Assembly: GCA_002633005.1 (NCBI GenBank)
Contig: NMRA01000023.1
Location: forward strand, 610,621 to 674,620
Direction of reading: 5' to 3'
Length of the DNA stretch: 64,000 nt
Source: Phoronis australis
Taxonomy: Eukaryota; Phoronida; Phoronidae
Positions within the stretch are counted from its first letter, which is position 1, and each line of letters begins with the position of its first letter. The notes beneath the pieces were generated by a model. It was not told the DNA's origin. It made no database searches and worked only from the letters and a program-made list of their open reading frames with translations. This document shows, piece by piece, positions 50,001 to 59,600 of the stretch. Both the position numbers and the translations under genes were made by a program.

Positions 50001-53000
50001 GAAAACACTTTTCCCGTTATTCAGTGGGGGAAATAAGTTCTCAAAAAGCGGGACCCCAGGCTTTAGGGGTGCTGCATGTGTATATTGTGCATTGTGGTTA
50101 ATATACAGTGGCGGATCTAGGATATCACAAGGGGGGGGCAACATTTTGTCCGGCTGTAAGCATTTGCGCAAAGTGAACCACAATTGTAGATGCGCATAGC
50201 ACCGAATGGGCGAACCCCCCTCCCGCTCAGGAAATTTTTCTGTTTTTACCTCTAAAATTCAAGCATTTTCCTTGATTCCTGAAGTAGTATCCAAGAAAAA
50301 AAGGAAAAAAAATGAAAACACGGAGAACGTGTCAAACAGGAAAAACTGAACGTACCAAAGACTCGAACTCCCGACCTGGCGAACGAAGAGCACTTGCGTA
50401 ACCACTACACCACCACGATTTACCTACAAATCTGTTACTAAAAGACCTACTTGTTTATGGTCCACAGCGTTTGCGTGCGAAACCTACTTCTTTTCGTAAT
50501 GCTATACTTTTTATATTTTGTGCCATCAATTCTTAACAAATTTGTTGTATTTTTAAATAGTCTTCAAATGCCCAAAAGACCAAATCCGTTTTTCGTGTTG
50601 GCAATAATGACGGGATTGCTTTGGAAATCGTCTTAAGATAAGGTTTGACAAAGAGAGTATTGCGAGTTTCTGAGTGATTCACTAAGGCTTCGATTAACAT
50701 TCACACCTCACCAGCAGCTTCTGTTTTTTCATCGTCACTCAGGTTCCATTCTCTTTAAATTTTCTTCATTGCACAGTGGAGCAGAAGACAAAAACGGGGT
50801 CGTAGTACGCAGCGCCACTGCCGGTCGCCTGGGATATCGCGGGAAAGCCTATACTTAGCCATAGTTCCGTTACGAATGCGCCGTGTTCCGAATTTGACGC
50901 TTGAAATTGGGTTTGAGCCCCCCAAACTCTAAAACTGCACACATTTAAATCTTTTTTCATCCGTATAATTTTAATTACCGGGGTTAATTAATAAACTCAC
51001 CATTTCCCTAAGCTCTTACTTTTTTATTGTTTATGCGGCAGCCAAGGGGGGGGGGGGGNNNNNNNNNNNNNNNNNNNNNNNNNNGGCACGATTACAGACG
51101 TGACATTGTCTGGTTCCTGAAAGACAGCGTACAGGCTGTGTATGTGCACGTGTTTATGTTAGGTATTCCCGCGAGGGGACAGTATTGAGTTTATCCGAGA
51201 GTTATAAGACACGATTACAAATGTGACTTACATCCTCCGTCTGGTTCCTGAATGACAGTGTATATGTCCCTAACGATCTTCTTTTTGATAGTTGCTTTGA
51301 TCCATTCTTGATATGGGAGATGATGAGAAAGGTCACACGCACTGAAGTGAGGCTAATTTGTACTTGTAGGCTGGTCTAGATGAGTTCATCATGAACGCTG
51401 CCTGTGATTTGATGCACGTACCGGACAAAAGCATGTCCAAGAAACAAGTGAATAACAAACTGTTCAAGATAGGGAAAGGCTTGTCCGAGGCTTTCTCTGA
51501 AGTAAGATCTATTTAAACGTCATTACAAAAATGGGGCTACACAAACGTATGATTTCCGGGCACTCATGGAAAAACGTCAAAAATCTATCTTACAAAACTA
51601 TAGCGCGTTGGTCAAGTTTTTGTCATTCGACATCAACTGGTGTTTTTTAGGAATGCCGGTATTAATTATAGACAGAAATTCCGTAACGTCTTCTGTCCGT
51701 ATGTTACTGAATAAGTTGCGATGTGCCTCAGCTCGACCGGGAGATGCGTTCTAGATGTACATGTACGTTCTATACTTTTAGTCATTGGAAGATGAGTTTG
51801 CAATCCGAATAGAATATGTTCTCTGAATACCATTTACTATTTTAAACCTGTTACCCGTATCACAGTTTATACATTTCTATTAAAAATGACAATCGCCTAT
51901 GATTAGACTTGATCCGAGGAAAAACGTTCAAAATTTCTGTCTGCAGGAACACGTTATTTCAAATGGTGGTGGTCGGCGTGGAGTAAAATCTGTTACCAGC
52001 AAAGTAAGTCTCCCAGTCACGTGTGTACAATAAGTTTCCATTGGGTATGTTTCTATGTACATGCATGATTCTAAGATCGCGCGTATCGTTGGCAGCAGAA
52101 TACCGATTTATTAGTGTAATTATTACCAAATTATTTCAGTAATAATTCTTTAGCCAGTCAGAACCATAATAATAACAGCAATGAATATTTATTACTGTGA
52201 CACTTCTTTATTACTATATATTTATTCCTGGCTTCTGATTGGCTTAAGAATCATTATTGAAATAATTCTATTAGAGTCATTGGGTAAAAAATCGGACCAC
52301 TTTGTCTGTCTCGCAGACACGTTTGCTGGTTGATCAACACTGCTCGCGCACATAATATTTCTGTGCTGGGGGTGTCATTTCTGTGCTCACGAAACATCTC
52401 GCCGATAGAGCTATTGGACTATTTTTGTTGCCGTTTCACTTTTTCAATATGTTAATATTTCTCTCTGCATGCGATTGTCAAGTTTGTTTTAAAAATTAAA
52501 TGTTGATTCTTTATGGATACTCGTGTTCACGGGATCATACATGTAGTATACGCGAGGACATCCGACATGTATTGTTGAGCACAAAGTGAGGTCAACAGTG
52601 TTTCATTGTGCCCTTAAACACACTTCCTTATATGTGCGTTTTTAGCTGATTTTTTGTTTTCATTTCATGGCTTAAAGCTGCCATTCGCCCTATTTAGCTG
52701 GCTAAAAGCAAACATTGAATTGGTCCTTTTACTCTTATGCAATCGGTCTCATAATATTCCTTACCGTGATAGGACCCCATTTACCTAGCCATATCAAGTC
52801 TCAACAAATGACTACGAGCCACTTTCGAAGCTGCAATTTTAAGGTCGACCAACCCCAAGCATTTTCTCGGGTCACTAGTGGTAATGGAAACTTTCACAGT
52901 AAGGAGTATTATGATACCTGCCCATATTTATAAGAGAATAAAGTACATAATTGGATTTTTTAGCCACCTAAACATAATATATTATTATTACCATCATTAT

Positions 53001-53357
53001 TATCACTTATCATTACCATTTATCATTATCATTGTCAGTATATTTATTCACAAAATTCTTAAAGAGAATGGTGCGACATTTTCATTGACTGGACTAATTT
53101 TGTTTTGAAAACCTTATAACGTTGTTATATTTGGAGGTCAACAATTTGCAGGAGTTTGCAGCAGTTAGCAGCAGTTTGCTTAAATCTCATTACGTGTATT
53201 TGTGGTGACTGGTAATTTCATTGACTTACTTCTGTTTCAGGATAGTCATTTCAAGGAAAACAATAAAGGTACAAGTGTTGACAAGACTAAAGAAAGGAAT
53301 TTAAAGCAAAAAAAATTCAGCGTACCGCCGACAAGAGGCTCTGGAAGTCGTAACTAA
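32095..53357 (+). CDS. CATSPER4: CatSper4-type sperm calcium channel subunit
   Basis: Sixteen exons: 32095-32151, 32292-32437, 34376-34442, 34843-35005, 35507-35579, 35691-35749, 39134-39244, 39791-39855, 40159-40269, 46878-47060, 48843-48950, 49216-49329 (end uncertain; 49356 also keeps frame), 49687-49776, 51370-51501, 51947-52003, 53241-53357. Phases all agree; about 550 aa, against about 470 in human. One six-helix ion-transport unit: S1 about 66-86, S2 97-117, S3 128-145, S4 150-168 with Arg at 153, 156, 159, 162, 165 and 168, S5 189-212, pore 226-245 with T-Q-D-G-W at 235-239, S6 252-282. T-x-D-x-W is the CatSper filter, and QDG is the CatSper4 form as I recall it. CatSper4 joins CatSper1-3 in the sperm flagellar Ca2+ channel. 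The C-terminal block [16 protein letters not shown] also matches CatSper4. Start is the ATG at 32095, just upstream of the hydrophilic N-terminus. A ~4.9 kb transposon lies in intron 40270-46877. Confidence 0.92.
33323..33422. repeat. imperfect 100 bp hairpin in CatSper4 intron 2
   Basis: Arms of about 48 bp, meeting at GGAAATTTCC. Left AATCCTACAC..GTCTCAG pairs with right CTGAGAC..GTGTAGGATT, with scattered mismatches. It could be a small MITE or, by shape, a hairpin precursor RNA. No further evidence supports an RNA gene. Confidence 0.65.
34212..34277 (+). repeat. tRNA-like fragment (T-arm only)
   Basis: GCAGGTTCGAGTCCGCG is a good B-box/T-arm. The preceding bases do not form a cloverleaf, so I call it a tRNA-derived SINE remnant or tRNA pseudogene. 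It lies 100 bp before the S1 exon of CatSper4. Confidence 0.3.
35107..35191. repeat. perfect palindrome, 41 bp arms and 3 bp loop
   Basis: The arms 35107-35147 and 35151-35191 are exact reverse complements around AAA. The word AAAATCAAAGATTTT occurs at both the outer left end (about 35097-35110) and the centre. It lies in the CatSper4 intron between the S2-S3 and S4 exons. Confidence 0.95.
35211..35385 (+). repeat. dispersed repeat family C, copy 1
   Basis: Shares TTTGACTTTAT, AATTGGGTCACG, ACCATGT, AGCAAAACAA and ATTTGATAT in order with 36099-36262. Both copies are in CatSper4 introns, on either side of the S4 exons. Confidence 0.65.
36099..36262 (+). repeat. dispersed repeat family C, copy 2
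   Basis: Direct, diverged copy of 35211-35385, containing AATTGGGTCACGTGACCATG and, downstream, CCAAATTTGATTTGATATAA. Confidence 0.65.
38091..38153. repeat. CA/GCAC microsatellite with 17-base gap
   Basis: A compound CA/GCAC repeat interrupted by Ns at 38122-38138. The repeat continues on both sides, so the gap is probably just unresolved repeat. Confidence 0.95.
39791..39855 (+). CDS. CATSPER4: CatSper4 pore exon
   Basis: A 65 bp exon (TTTCAG|CG ... AAG|GTAATT) carrying the pore helix and selectivity filter, [19 protein letters not shown]. The threonine, aspartate and tryptophan of T-x-D-x-W are all present, so the pore looks functional. Confidence 0.92.
40517..45435 (+). mobile_element. 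decayed ~4.9 kb DNA transposon with long terminal inverted repeats (Academ-like)
   Basis: The outer ~150 bp are inverted copies: both ends read GTCCAGTCATTCTA.GG inward, then GAAAAAA.TGCAACAGA, TTGCATAAAT, and further in AATCGGAGTG.CGGAAGT and GGTTTTTCAAGAT. The interior has broken plus-strand frames (41754-44290): [53 protein letters not shown] (an acidic, XPG-nuclease-like block, about 43640), AHAIGGC, and a Cys-rich end ([18 protein letters not shown] near 44250, with CGECRG after a stop). This protein type is common as hypothetical proteins in invertebrate genomes. The XPG-like part suggests Academ, which is an inference. Many stops and shifts mean it is dead. No clear target duplication was found. 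It lies in the CatSper4 intron after S6. Confidence 0.75.
44700..45290 (+). repeat. ~280 bp unit in tandem within the transposon
   Basis: Two copies, starting near 44717 and 45001, share GTGGAAGTAATCATTAG, GCAAGACGACACACTAA, GGCCATCTTGGAAAATGGC, TTGTTGACCCACAAAA and ATAGGTAAAC. This is the subterminal region of the element. The short word CCATCTTGGAAAATGG (or AAGATGGCGG) also recurs near the left end. Confidence 0.75.
48560..48640 (+). repeat. dispersed repeat family D, partial copy
   Basis: TTTCGCCCTGTTTACTCTTT and ATCGGTCTCGAACGTTTTC resemble 52690-52965 and 54400-54660. Confidence 0.4.
50345..50425 (-). repeat. tRNA-like SINE head
   Basis: On the minus strand, GGTGGTGTAGTGGTTACGC resembles an A-box and D-arm, and 40 bp later GGGAGTTCGAGTCTTTGG resembles a B-box. 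The spacing fits a tRNA gene, but the acceptor stem does not close, so a tRNA-derived SINE or pseudogene is more likely. Confidence 0.45.
51059..51084. other. assembly gap (26 N) after a G-run
   Basis: Undetermined bases follow a run of about 13 G, in a CatSper4 intron. Confidence 1.
51085..51263 (+). repeat. direct duplication of ~50 bp, ~125 bp apart
   Basis: CACGATTACAGACGTGACAT...GTCTGGTTCCTGAAAGACAG at 51087 recurs as CACGATTACAAATGTGACTT...GTCTGGTTCCTGAATGACAG at about 51211. The first copy touches the gap, so more copies may be collapsed there. Confidence 0.75.
52129..52267. mobile_element. 139 bp MITE with 35 bp inverted repeats
   Basis: The arms 52129-52163 and 52233-52267 read AATTATTTCARTAATRATTC, then TTWAGCCARTCAGAA, inward from both ends, with about four mismatches. 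The centre is AT-rich. No coding capacity. It is intronic in CatSper4, just after exon 51947-52003. Confidence 0.8.
52690..52965 (+). repeat. dispersed repeat family D, copy 1
   Basis: Shares ATCGGTCTCATAATATTC, CTTACCGTG, GACCAACCCC, GTCACTAGTGGT and a terminal AATTGGATTTTTTAGCCACC with 54400-54660, in the same order. One copy is in the last CatSper4 intron and the other in the last Kazal-gene intron. Confidence 0.65.
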
Positions 53358-53609
53358 TATCAGCTGGAATGGGTTTACCCTGCCAATCTTGATTCAATGC
53401 AATATTATTTGATAGAGTTGGTGAATAACCAATAACGTGTTGACCACACTATCACTGTTACAAGGTTTAGTGTTTGTCGCTTATGGGTTGGACAGTTTAG
53501 TTGTTGCAATTTAATATCAACTCAGTTTCATTGAGAGACTAATACATGCTTGGATTCTTGTCTGATGTTTATTGAAAAGTTCACCTGTCTCTAACCAATT
53601 CAACACGGC

Positions 53610-53615
53610 TTTATT
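53610..53615 (-). terminator. poly(A) signal overlapping the stop codon of the Kazal gene
   Basis: On the minus strand the end of the last exon reads GAGCAATAAAGCC. The stop TAA (53613-53611) lies inside AATAAA (53615-53610), which predicts a 3' UTR of only about 10-30 bases if this signal is used. Confidence 0.55.
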
Positions 53616-56600
53616 GCTCAGGTTTGGTAGTAGAGCCTTCCTCTGTCGGTCTTACAGGTTTGCAAAAGGCAGGGCGGATGGTGTTATCTTTGCAGTAGGC
53701 CTGGTAGAAGAAACACCTGCAAGGATAAGATACTTTGAATGATTGTGACCTGAATACAAGTACTGTAGGTGTGCTCATGTAATCTCGTGTGAAATAAGAC
53801 ATTTGTTTTATCTATCAAAGGAATACTTATTAAGGGTACTGCAAACCGTCATCCTGTAAAAAATACTTCTGCCTTAGGGTGCATGCCGTTTTTTAAACTG
53901 GTCTCTTGTTCTTGCTCACTCAGAAAAGAATGGATTTTCTTGGATTGGGAAGCAACTACAGTTCGTTACCACTTCAGACCGGGCTCGTCAAGTTTGCTTA
54001 AACTCAGGCTAGTTGGAGTTTAGAAAATGGGCGCACCCAGCCTGTAAAATGGGGGAAGGCTCTAATTTTTTGAGAACAATGTGGGCTTTTTACTGAAAAC
54101 AATTAGTAGTTTCTGCCTTTTTAGTGGATTTTTGTTTCGTTTTCTACTTTTTTGGAGTTTTTGTTTCCCTGAGGCGGACGTTTTTGCCCACTTAGCGAAA
54201 TAAGAGGTTCGTTCGAGCCCTCCGAGCCCCCTTCGGTGGGCGCGTGTAGAACACGGCCTCCTTGCTCATTCACATAAATCATTCCCAAGGCTGACACAAA
54301 AGTTTAGGTCACGAACCAGTTTGAGCTGCACAAAGACAGAATCTTTTATATCACAGAGACAGCTGCGTTTCCCTAAATTATTGCAGTACACTTAAGATGC
54401 TGATTTTGCCCATATAAATCGGTCTCGTAATATTCGTTACCGTGGCAGCAATCTACTTCCGATATCATCTAAAGCCACAGGCAATGTGTACATGTGCCAT
54501 TTTCGAATGCACAGATTTTGGGTTGGCCAACTGCAATAAGCTCCAAAGCGTTTCCTGGAGTCACTGATGGTTTTGATGTTGTTGTTTTAAGGGAACACGG
54601 AAGGGAATATTACGAGATCACATCTATGAGAGTGAGAGACCTAATTCGATTTTTCGTTTTTTTATCCAGCTGAACAGAGCGAATGCAGCGTTAAGTGCGC
54701 ACAGTTTTGCAGTGAAGAAGGTGCTGAAATCTTCACTTCACACTGATTCAAGGAACACCAACAAAAATGAACAGTACAGATTACAGCAATTACGAAGTAA
54801 CGCGCAAAATAACGTGATTACTAAACCAGCATGAGCACAGCATACTTTTACGGACTTCGTATAAGGTTCATTCACTGTTTTTACCAACGTTTGGATAGTC
54901 AAGGACGTTTCTTAACACGCCCGCTTTACTAATTCAAAGCAGGCAAATTAGCTTTTGAAACAACACAAACCTACATTAGTTTTATCAAATGTTTACACTC
55001 GTACCTGTTGTCGTACACATTCTGGTCCGAGTCACACATTTTGGTGAAGACGTTACTTCTGCTCTTGGTGCAGTCCTGCTTCAACCAGTAGTCTTTGCAG
55101 CTATCGAAAGGGGGCGGTCTGGTGGGCAGCTCCTCGCACGTGCTGCCTCTAGCCTTGACGTAGACTTTAGGAGCTCTGTAGGGTCCGAACTTGGCGACAT
55201 CATTACAGCGAGCTTGGTGGAACTCACAGCTGAAAGCAAATGCCAAGGGTCGGTCTGTTATGGTCTTCAACGTCAGGTAAACTGAACACGCAAAGACAGA
55301 TTACTGACTGCCTAACCTATACCGGAGAGTTTTCGTTCAATTATGTTAAAGCGGCATTAAACCTGTGGTTTTTGTCAAAATACTTTGATTAAGACCACAT
55401 AACGAGATGTAGTTGGTCTCGTTCCTCGTTCAGAAGCGATTTCTGAACTCGGGGCCGTGACCAAAAGTTGTATAAGCTTGGTTTGAAGAAGTAACGTTTT
55501 TTCCAAGACTAGAAATCACACTTATTTTGACTTTAGGACAACTTGAGACCAGGTCCATAACAGTAAGTGGTCTATACCCATTGTTGACAAAATTACAGGT
55601 TTAATATCGGTGGTAAATGAATTCCTGTTAGTGATAAAGCCATACTTTATTTGATCTAAAGTCACGAGACATTCAGTGAAACATTTTCAAGCCAAGAAAA
55701 CATATGAATATAAGTTCTCAGTTTAACAGAGTTTGCCACACATGCCGTTTATAAGCAAGAAGAAAGCCGTTAGGCTTTTCCGTAACATATAGATGTCACA
55801 AAGTCGGTGCAACACGAATTAGTGCCAACACTAGAATGGAACATCCTGGTATTCATTGAATAAAGGACCCGTATGTTGGCGTTGTATAAACGTAGGACAC
55901 TGAGCCCGGAGGTCTCTTTTTAATGTTGATCACGATCCGACGAAAACTGTTGACGTCAGAGCCCAGAAAATCTAGTACACACATTTTCTAAACTAAAAAA
56001 CTGAAACTGAAATCCACCATCGTTCTGATATCAACGGGTAATTTGCGGTTATGTTTTACTTATATTTTTGAGTTACATGACCTTATGAATGATTAATGTC
56101 ACATACATCACAAAAAGCTGCTCAGGCAGACGTGAACGACATCGTATCGTCACGAGTATAACTTTGTACGCTAACAGGTGTAGCAGGTGGTAGTTTTTGC
56201 GACAGGGAAATGCTCAAATTTTTGTTAGTCCTATTTGAAATACTGTTTTAGAGTGTTTGCGGAATCGTAGTATTTACGACACTTGATGAATTTTATCTCG
56301 CTTTCCAGACTGGGCCCACCCTCGCCAACCCTGATTCTTATCATGCCAAACATTTGGAAACCTGCTTAAAAAAACAGTGCGAAGTAAACAACCTGTCAAA
56401 TTGTTTAAAAATTTTAGGTACTTTCAAGTGATTTTTTTCGAAGAGTAAAAACAGGAAAAGAACCTTGATTTTTTTGTTCATGTTGACATACAAGGGCACT
56501 TCCGTTTGCGGCAGGAAGCGAAAGAGTACCGCCTCTCTGGGTTGTTCCTAAGTCGTAATTACAATGACGAATACTGCGGAAAGCTAGAAACAGCCATTCT

Positions 56601-59600
56601 CGTTTAAAGTCACACAATCTGTTCTAAGGTGAAAATATGCATTATTGAGATTAGTGTTGTGTAGGGTGGACTTCTTGGGTTATCACCTTTAAACAGAGCT
56701 ATTTTTGAAACAACAAAATAAGCTATGTTTTGTGAACTTATAAGTCGCGCAGATTCCCTTCATTGGCGTCTAGTCATTCGGGTGATTTCAAATACCTCAC
56801 ATTGTCACCGATAATATCACTTGAATGCCTACATGCTTCATGAACGACGCGAGCAATGGGATGAGTTGTTTATTCATGTGGAGAATCATGTAGCAGATCA
56901 CACACGCTTCAACATTGACGCTGCCGGTGAGTGTGCACTCTTGGTAAAACAGCTTTACTTACCCGCGTCATTTCAAAACTTGAATTATTCCTCCTGGCAC
57001 ACGCAAAATCAATACAAAACAAGGCCCACCGTTGAAATACCTTCTGTACATTTGCAACTCATACAAGGTAGTCTTTACAAGAGCCTAGTGTTTTACGACT
57101 GCTTATAGAAATGTCTTCTGTACGTTTGCAACGAATAGTCATAGCAAGAACCTGTTTCACTCCTAAAAGGCGTAATTCAGAAATTCCTTCCTGCTGATAA
57201 CATAACTATTTCCTAAAATGGTGTAACTCCAATGCAGTAAAATACATTTAGCTTTTGGAAACATACCAAAATGCTAATCAACCCGGTAATCTTTATACAC
57301 GTACATTATTGTAGAACTGTCATTCATTAACAAAATGCAAACTGTTAACTCAAAATACGTTAAATAGTAGTGAAAGTTCAAGTGCTTGACCTATGCCCCC
57401 AGTCATTTTTTTTCAATAAAAAAACAAAACAAATTGTGATGAGCCTAGAGAGTGCAATCTTATTTCAACACAGGCTTAGATCATTAACAGGCTACCAAAC
57501 AGGCGAGAATCTGTTGATTTACGGTTTTAGTCGCTGCAAGGAAAATTATAGAAAATATTGTGCAGGCAATTCTTAGCTGTATTGACTAGTCATATCGGAC
57601 TGTGTAAGACTAATTTCTTACAAGTTTGGTGAGATTATGCGAGTCTTCGCGAGATATGCTATGCTCCTTGTGCGGTACGTGATCTCACGTGCTTTTAAAC
57701 AACCTTCGCTACCGAGGTGTAAAATGATCAATGTGTCATATGTATAATGTACATGTACTCATATCACCTCTACCTAACGTAGTTTGATTCGGAAACTTAC
57801 TAATTCTTGTAGGTCTTCATGTCTGAGCCGCACAGCGGTTTGCTGTTTTCGTCACATTTCAGGTACTTCGCTGCCCATTGTTCTGAGCACTTGTCTTGTA
57901 GGGGCGGAAGTGTTGGTTTGTCGTCACAGTGCCCGTGATAGATCCAGTGAAGGGCGTGGCCCAATAAACATTCGGCTTTCGCTTTTTCGCATCTGGAACA
58001 CAGAGACCGGTAAAGGAGACGAACTGATAGGACTGATTCCCTTATATTCTGAACAAGAGCAACGCAAAACATTGGGATACGCGCAAGATGGTGTCGAAAA
58101 CGGTTTGCCCCTAGAGAAGTTCATTGGTACCAAAAATAAAAAACTTCATCGCCTTCCTCACAGGAACACGTTTGCAAAATTTTATGAAAATCCGTCCAAG
58201 ACCTCCAAAGAGATAAAAACGGCCATGAAAATAGAATGTGACAAAGCGGTGGTCGTATACGTCCGAAAAATGCTGTCGTCAGTTGTATTTGTTATAATTT
58301 CCTTCAACGAGTTTAAGATATACTGCCGTGAATGCAAATTACCACAAATGTTCCTGTGGGAAGTTTGACGCATAGGGAAGCTGACGCTAAACATCCCCTG
58401 GTCTACTTAATAGAAACCCATTTGCCAAACTTCATGAATTTCTGTCAAGGACGACACAGGTGTAAACGTAAAAAATCAATTAAAAACTGTCCCAAGGGGA
58501 CACATATATAGTCAGTTGTGTCCGGAAGTCGTCGTCATTTGTTGTGGCATTCATGAAAACACTTGCCAAACTTCACATACATCTTGCAAGGGTTAAAGAG
58601 ATAGCAGCTGTGGACAAAAAAATTCTTTCCAGGTAGCACCACGATAATTAGACCAGTTCGAAACTCAGCGTCAGTTGGTGTCTTCTCAGCAGCAGGGACA
58701 CATCTGCTAGTTTCCATAATGATTCTTGAAGCGGTTTAGCAGAACCATAGGTGGATGGCAAGAAATGTAAACAAATAAACTTGACCACTGGGTGGCATAG
58801 AATACGTGGGATGTATCCCGAAATTGGAAAAAAACGTTGTCCCCTTCATAGAAGCCCTTTTGTCACATATTATGAAAATCTGTCCAGAAACTAGAAAATG
58901 AGGGGTAAACGTAAATTAACTAAATTTGACACTAGGGAGCGCTGCGGTGTCAGTTCTTTCCAAAAGTCGTCGTCATACGTTGAAATATCGAAAATTCCTC
59001 AAGTTCCTGGAACGGGGGACATAAAAAATACCAAAAAGACCACAGTAGTCGGGGCGGTCCGAAAATCAACGTCAGACGTAGACTTTATGGTGGGAACAAA
59101 TCTACATGGTGCCAAATTTGTTAAATCCCCCTGAAAATTGGAAGAAGTCGTAGTCTCCTAAAAATTTCCATTTACCAAATTTCATGAAAATCCATCAAGG
59201 GACTCCTAATATACAGGACAAACGTAGACAAAAATGCCACTAAGGGTCACAGTGGTAGCCAAATCGGTGTGAAACTCATTTTTATCTGTCGTAAGAACCC
59301 CCATGACAAATCTCATCAAGATCCTGCAGAGGGTTTAGGAGATCCCGACTCGCGTACGACCGGTCAGAGATGACGGAATATGCATTCACATATGTATACG
59401 TAGGCGCATAAAAAGGTGAGGTTTCCAGATATTTAAAATCGACTGAAAACAATTTAAAGAGGCACAAAACAGCAACTCTTTATAATGAGGTTAAAGATCA
59501 TCCTTTACCAGACCCACACACACACAATCTGATTTCCGCGTTACTATAGAAACTAGGTTGCCTTGACAAACAGTGGATCTTCCCCGATTGCTTTATTGTT

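Noticed and set aside
57784-58368. 194-codon plus-strand frame
   Set aside because: It is opposite a Kazal exon and then runs into the degenerate repeat array; no domain is visible.
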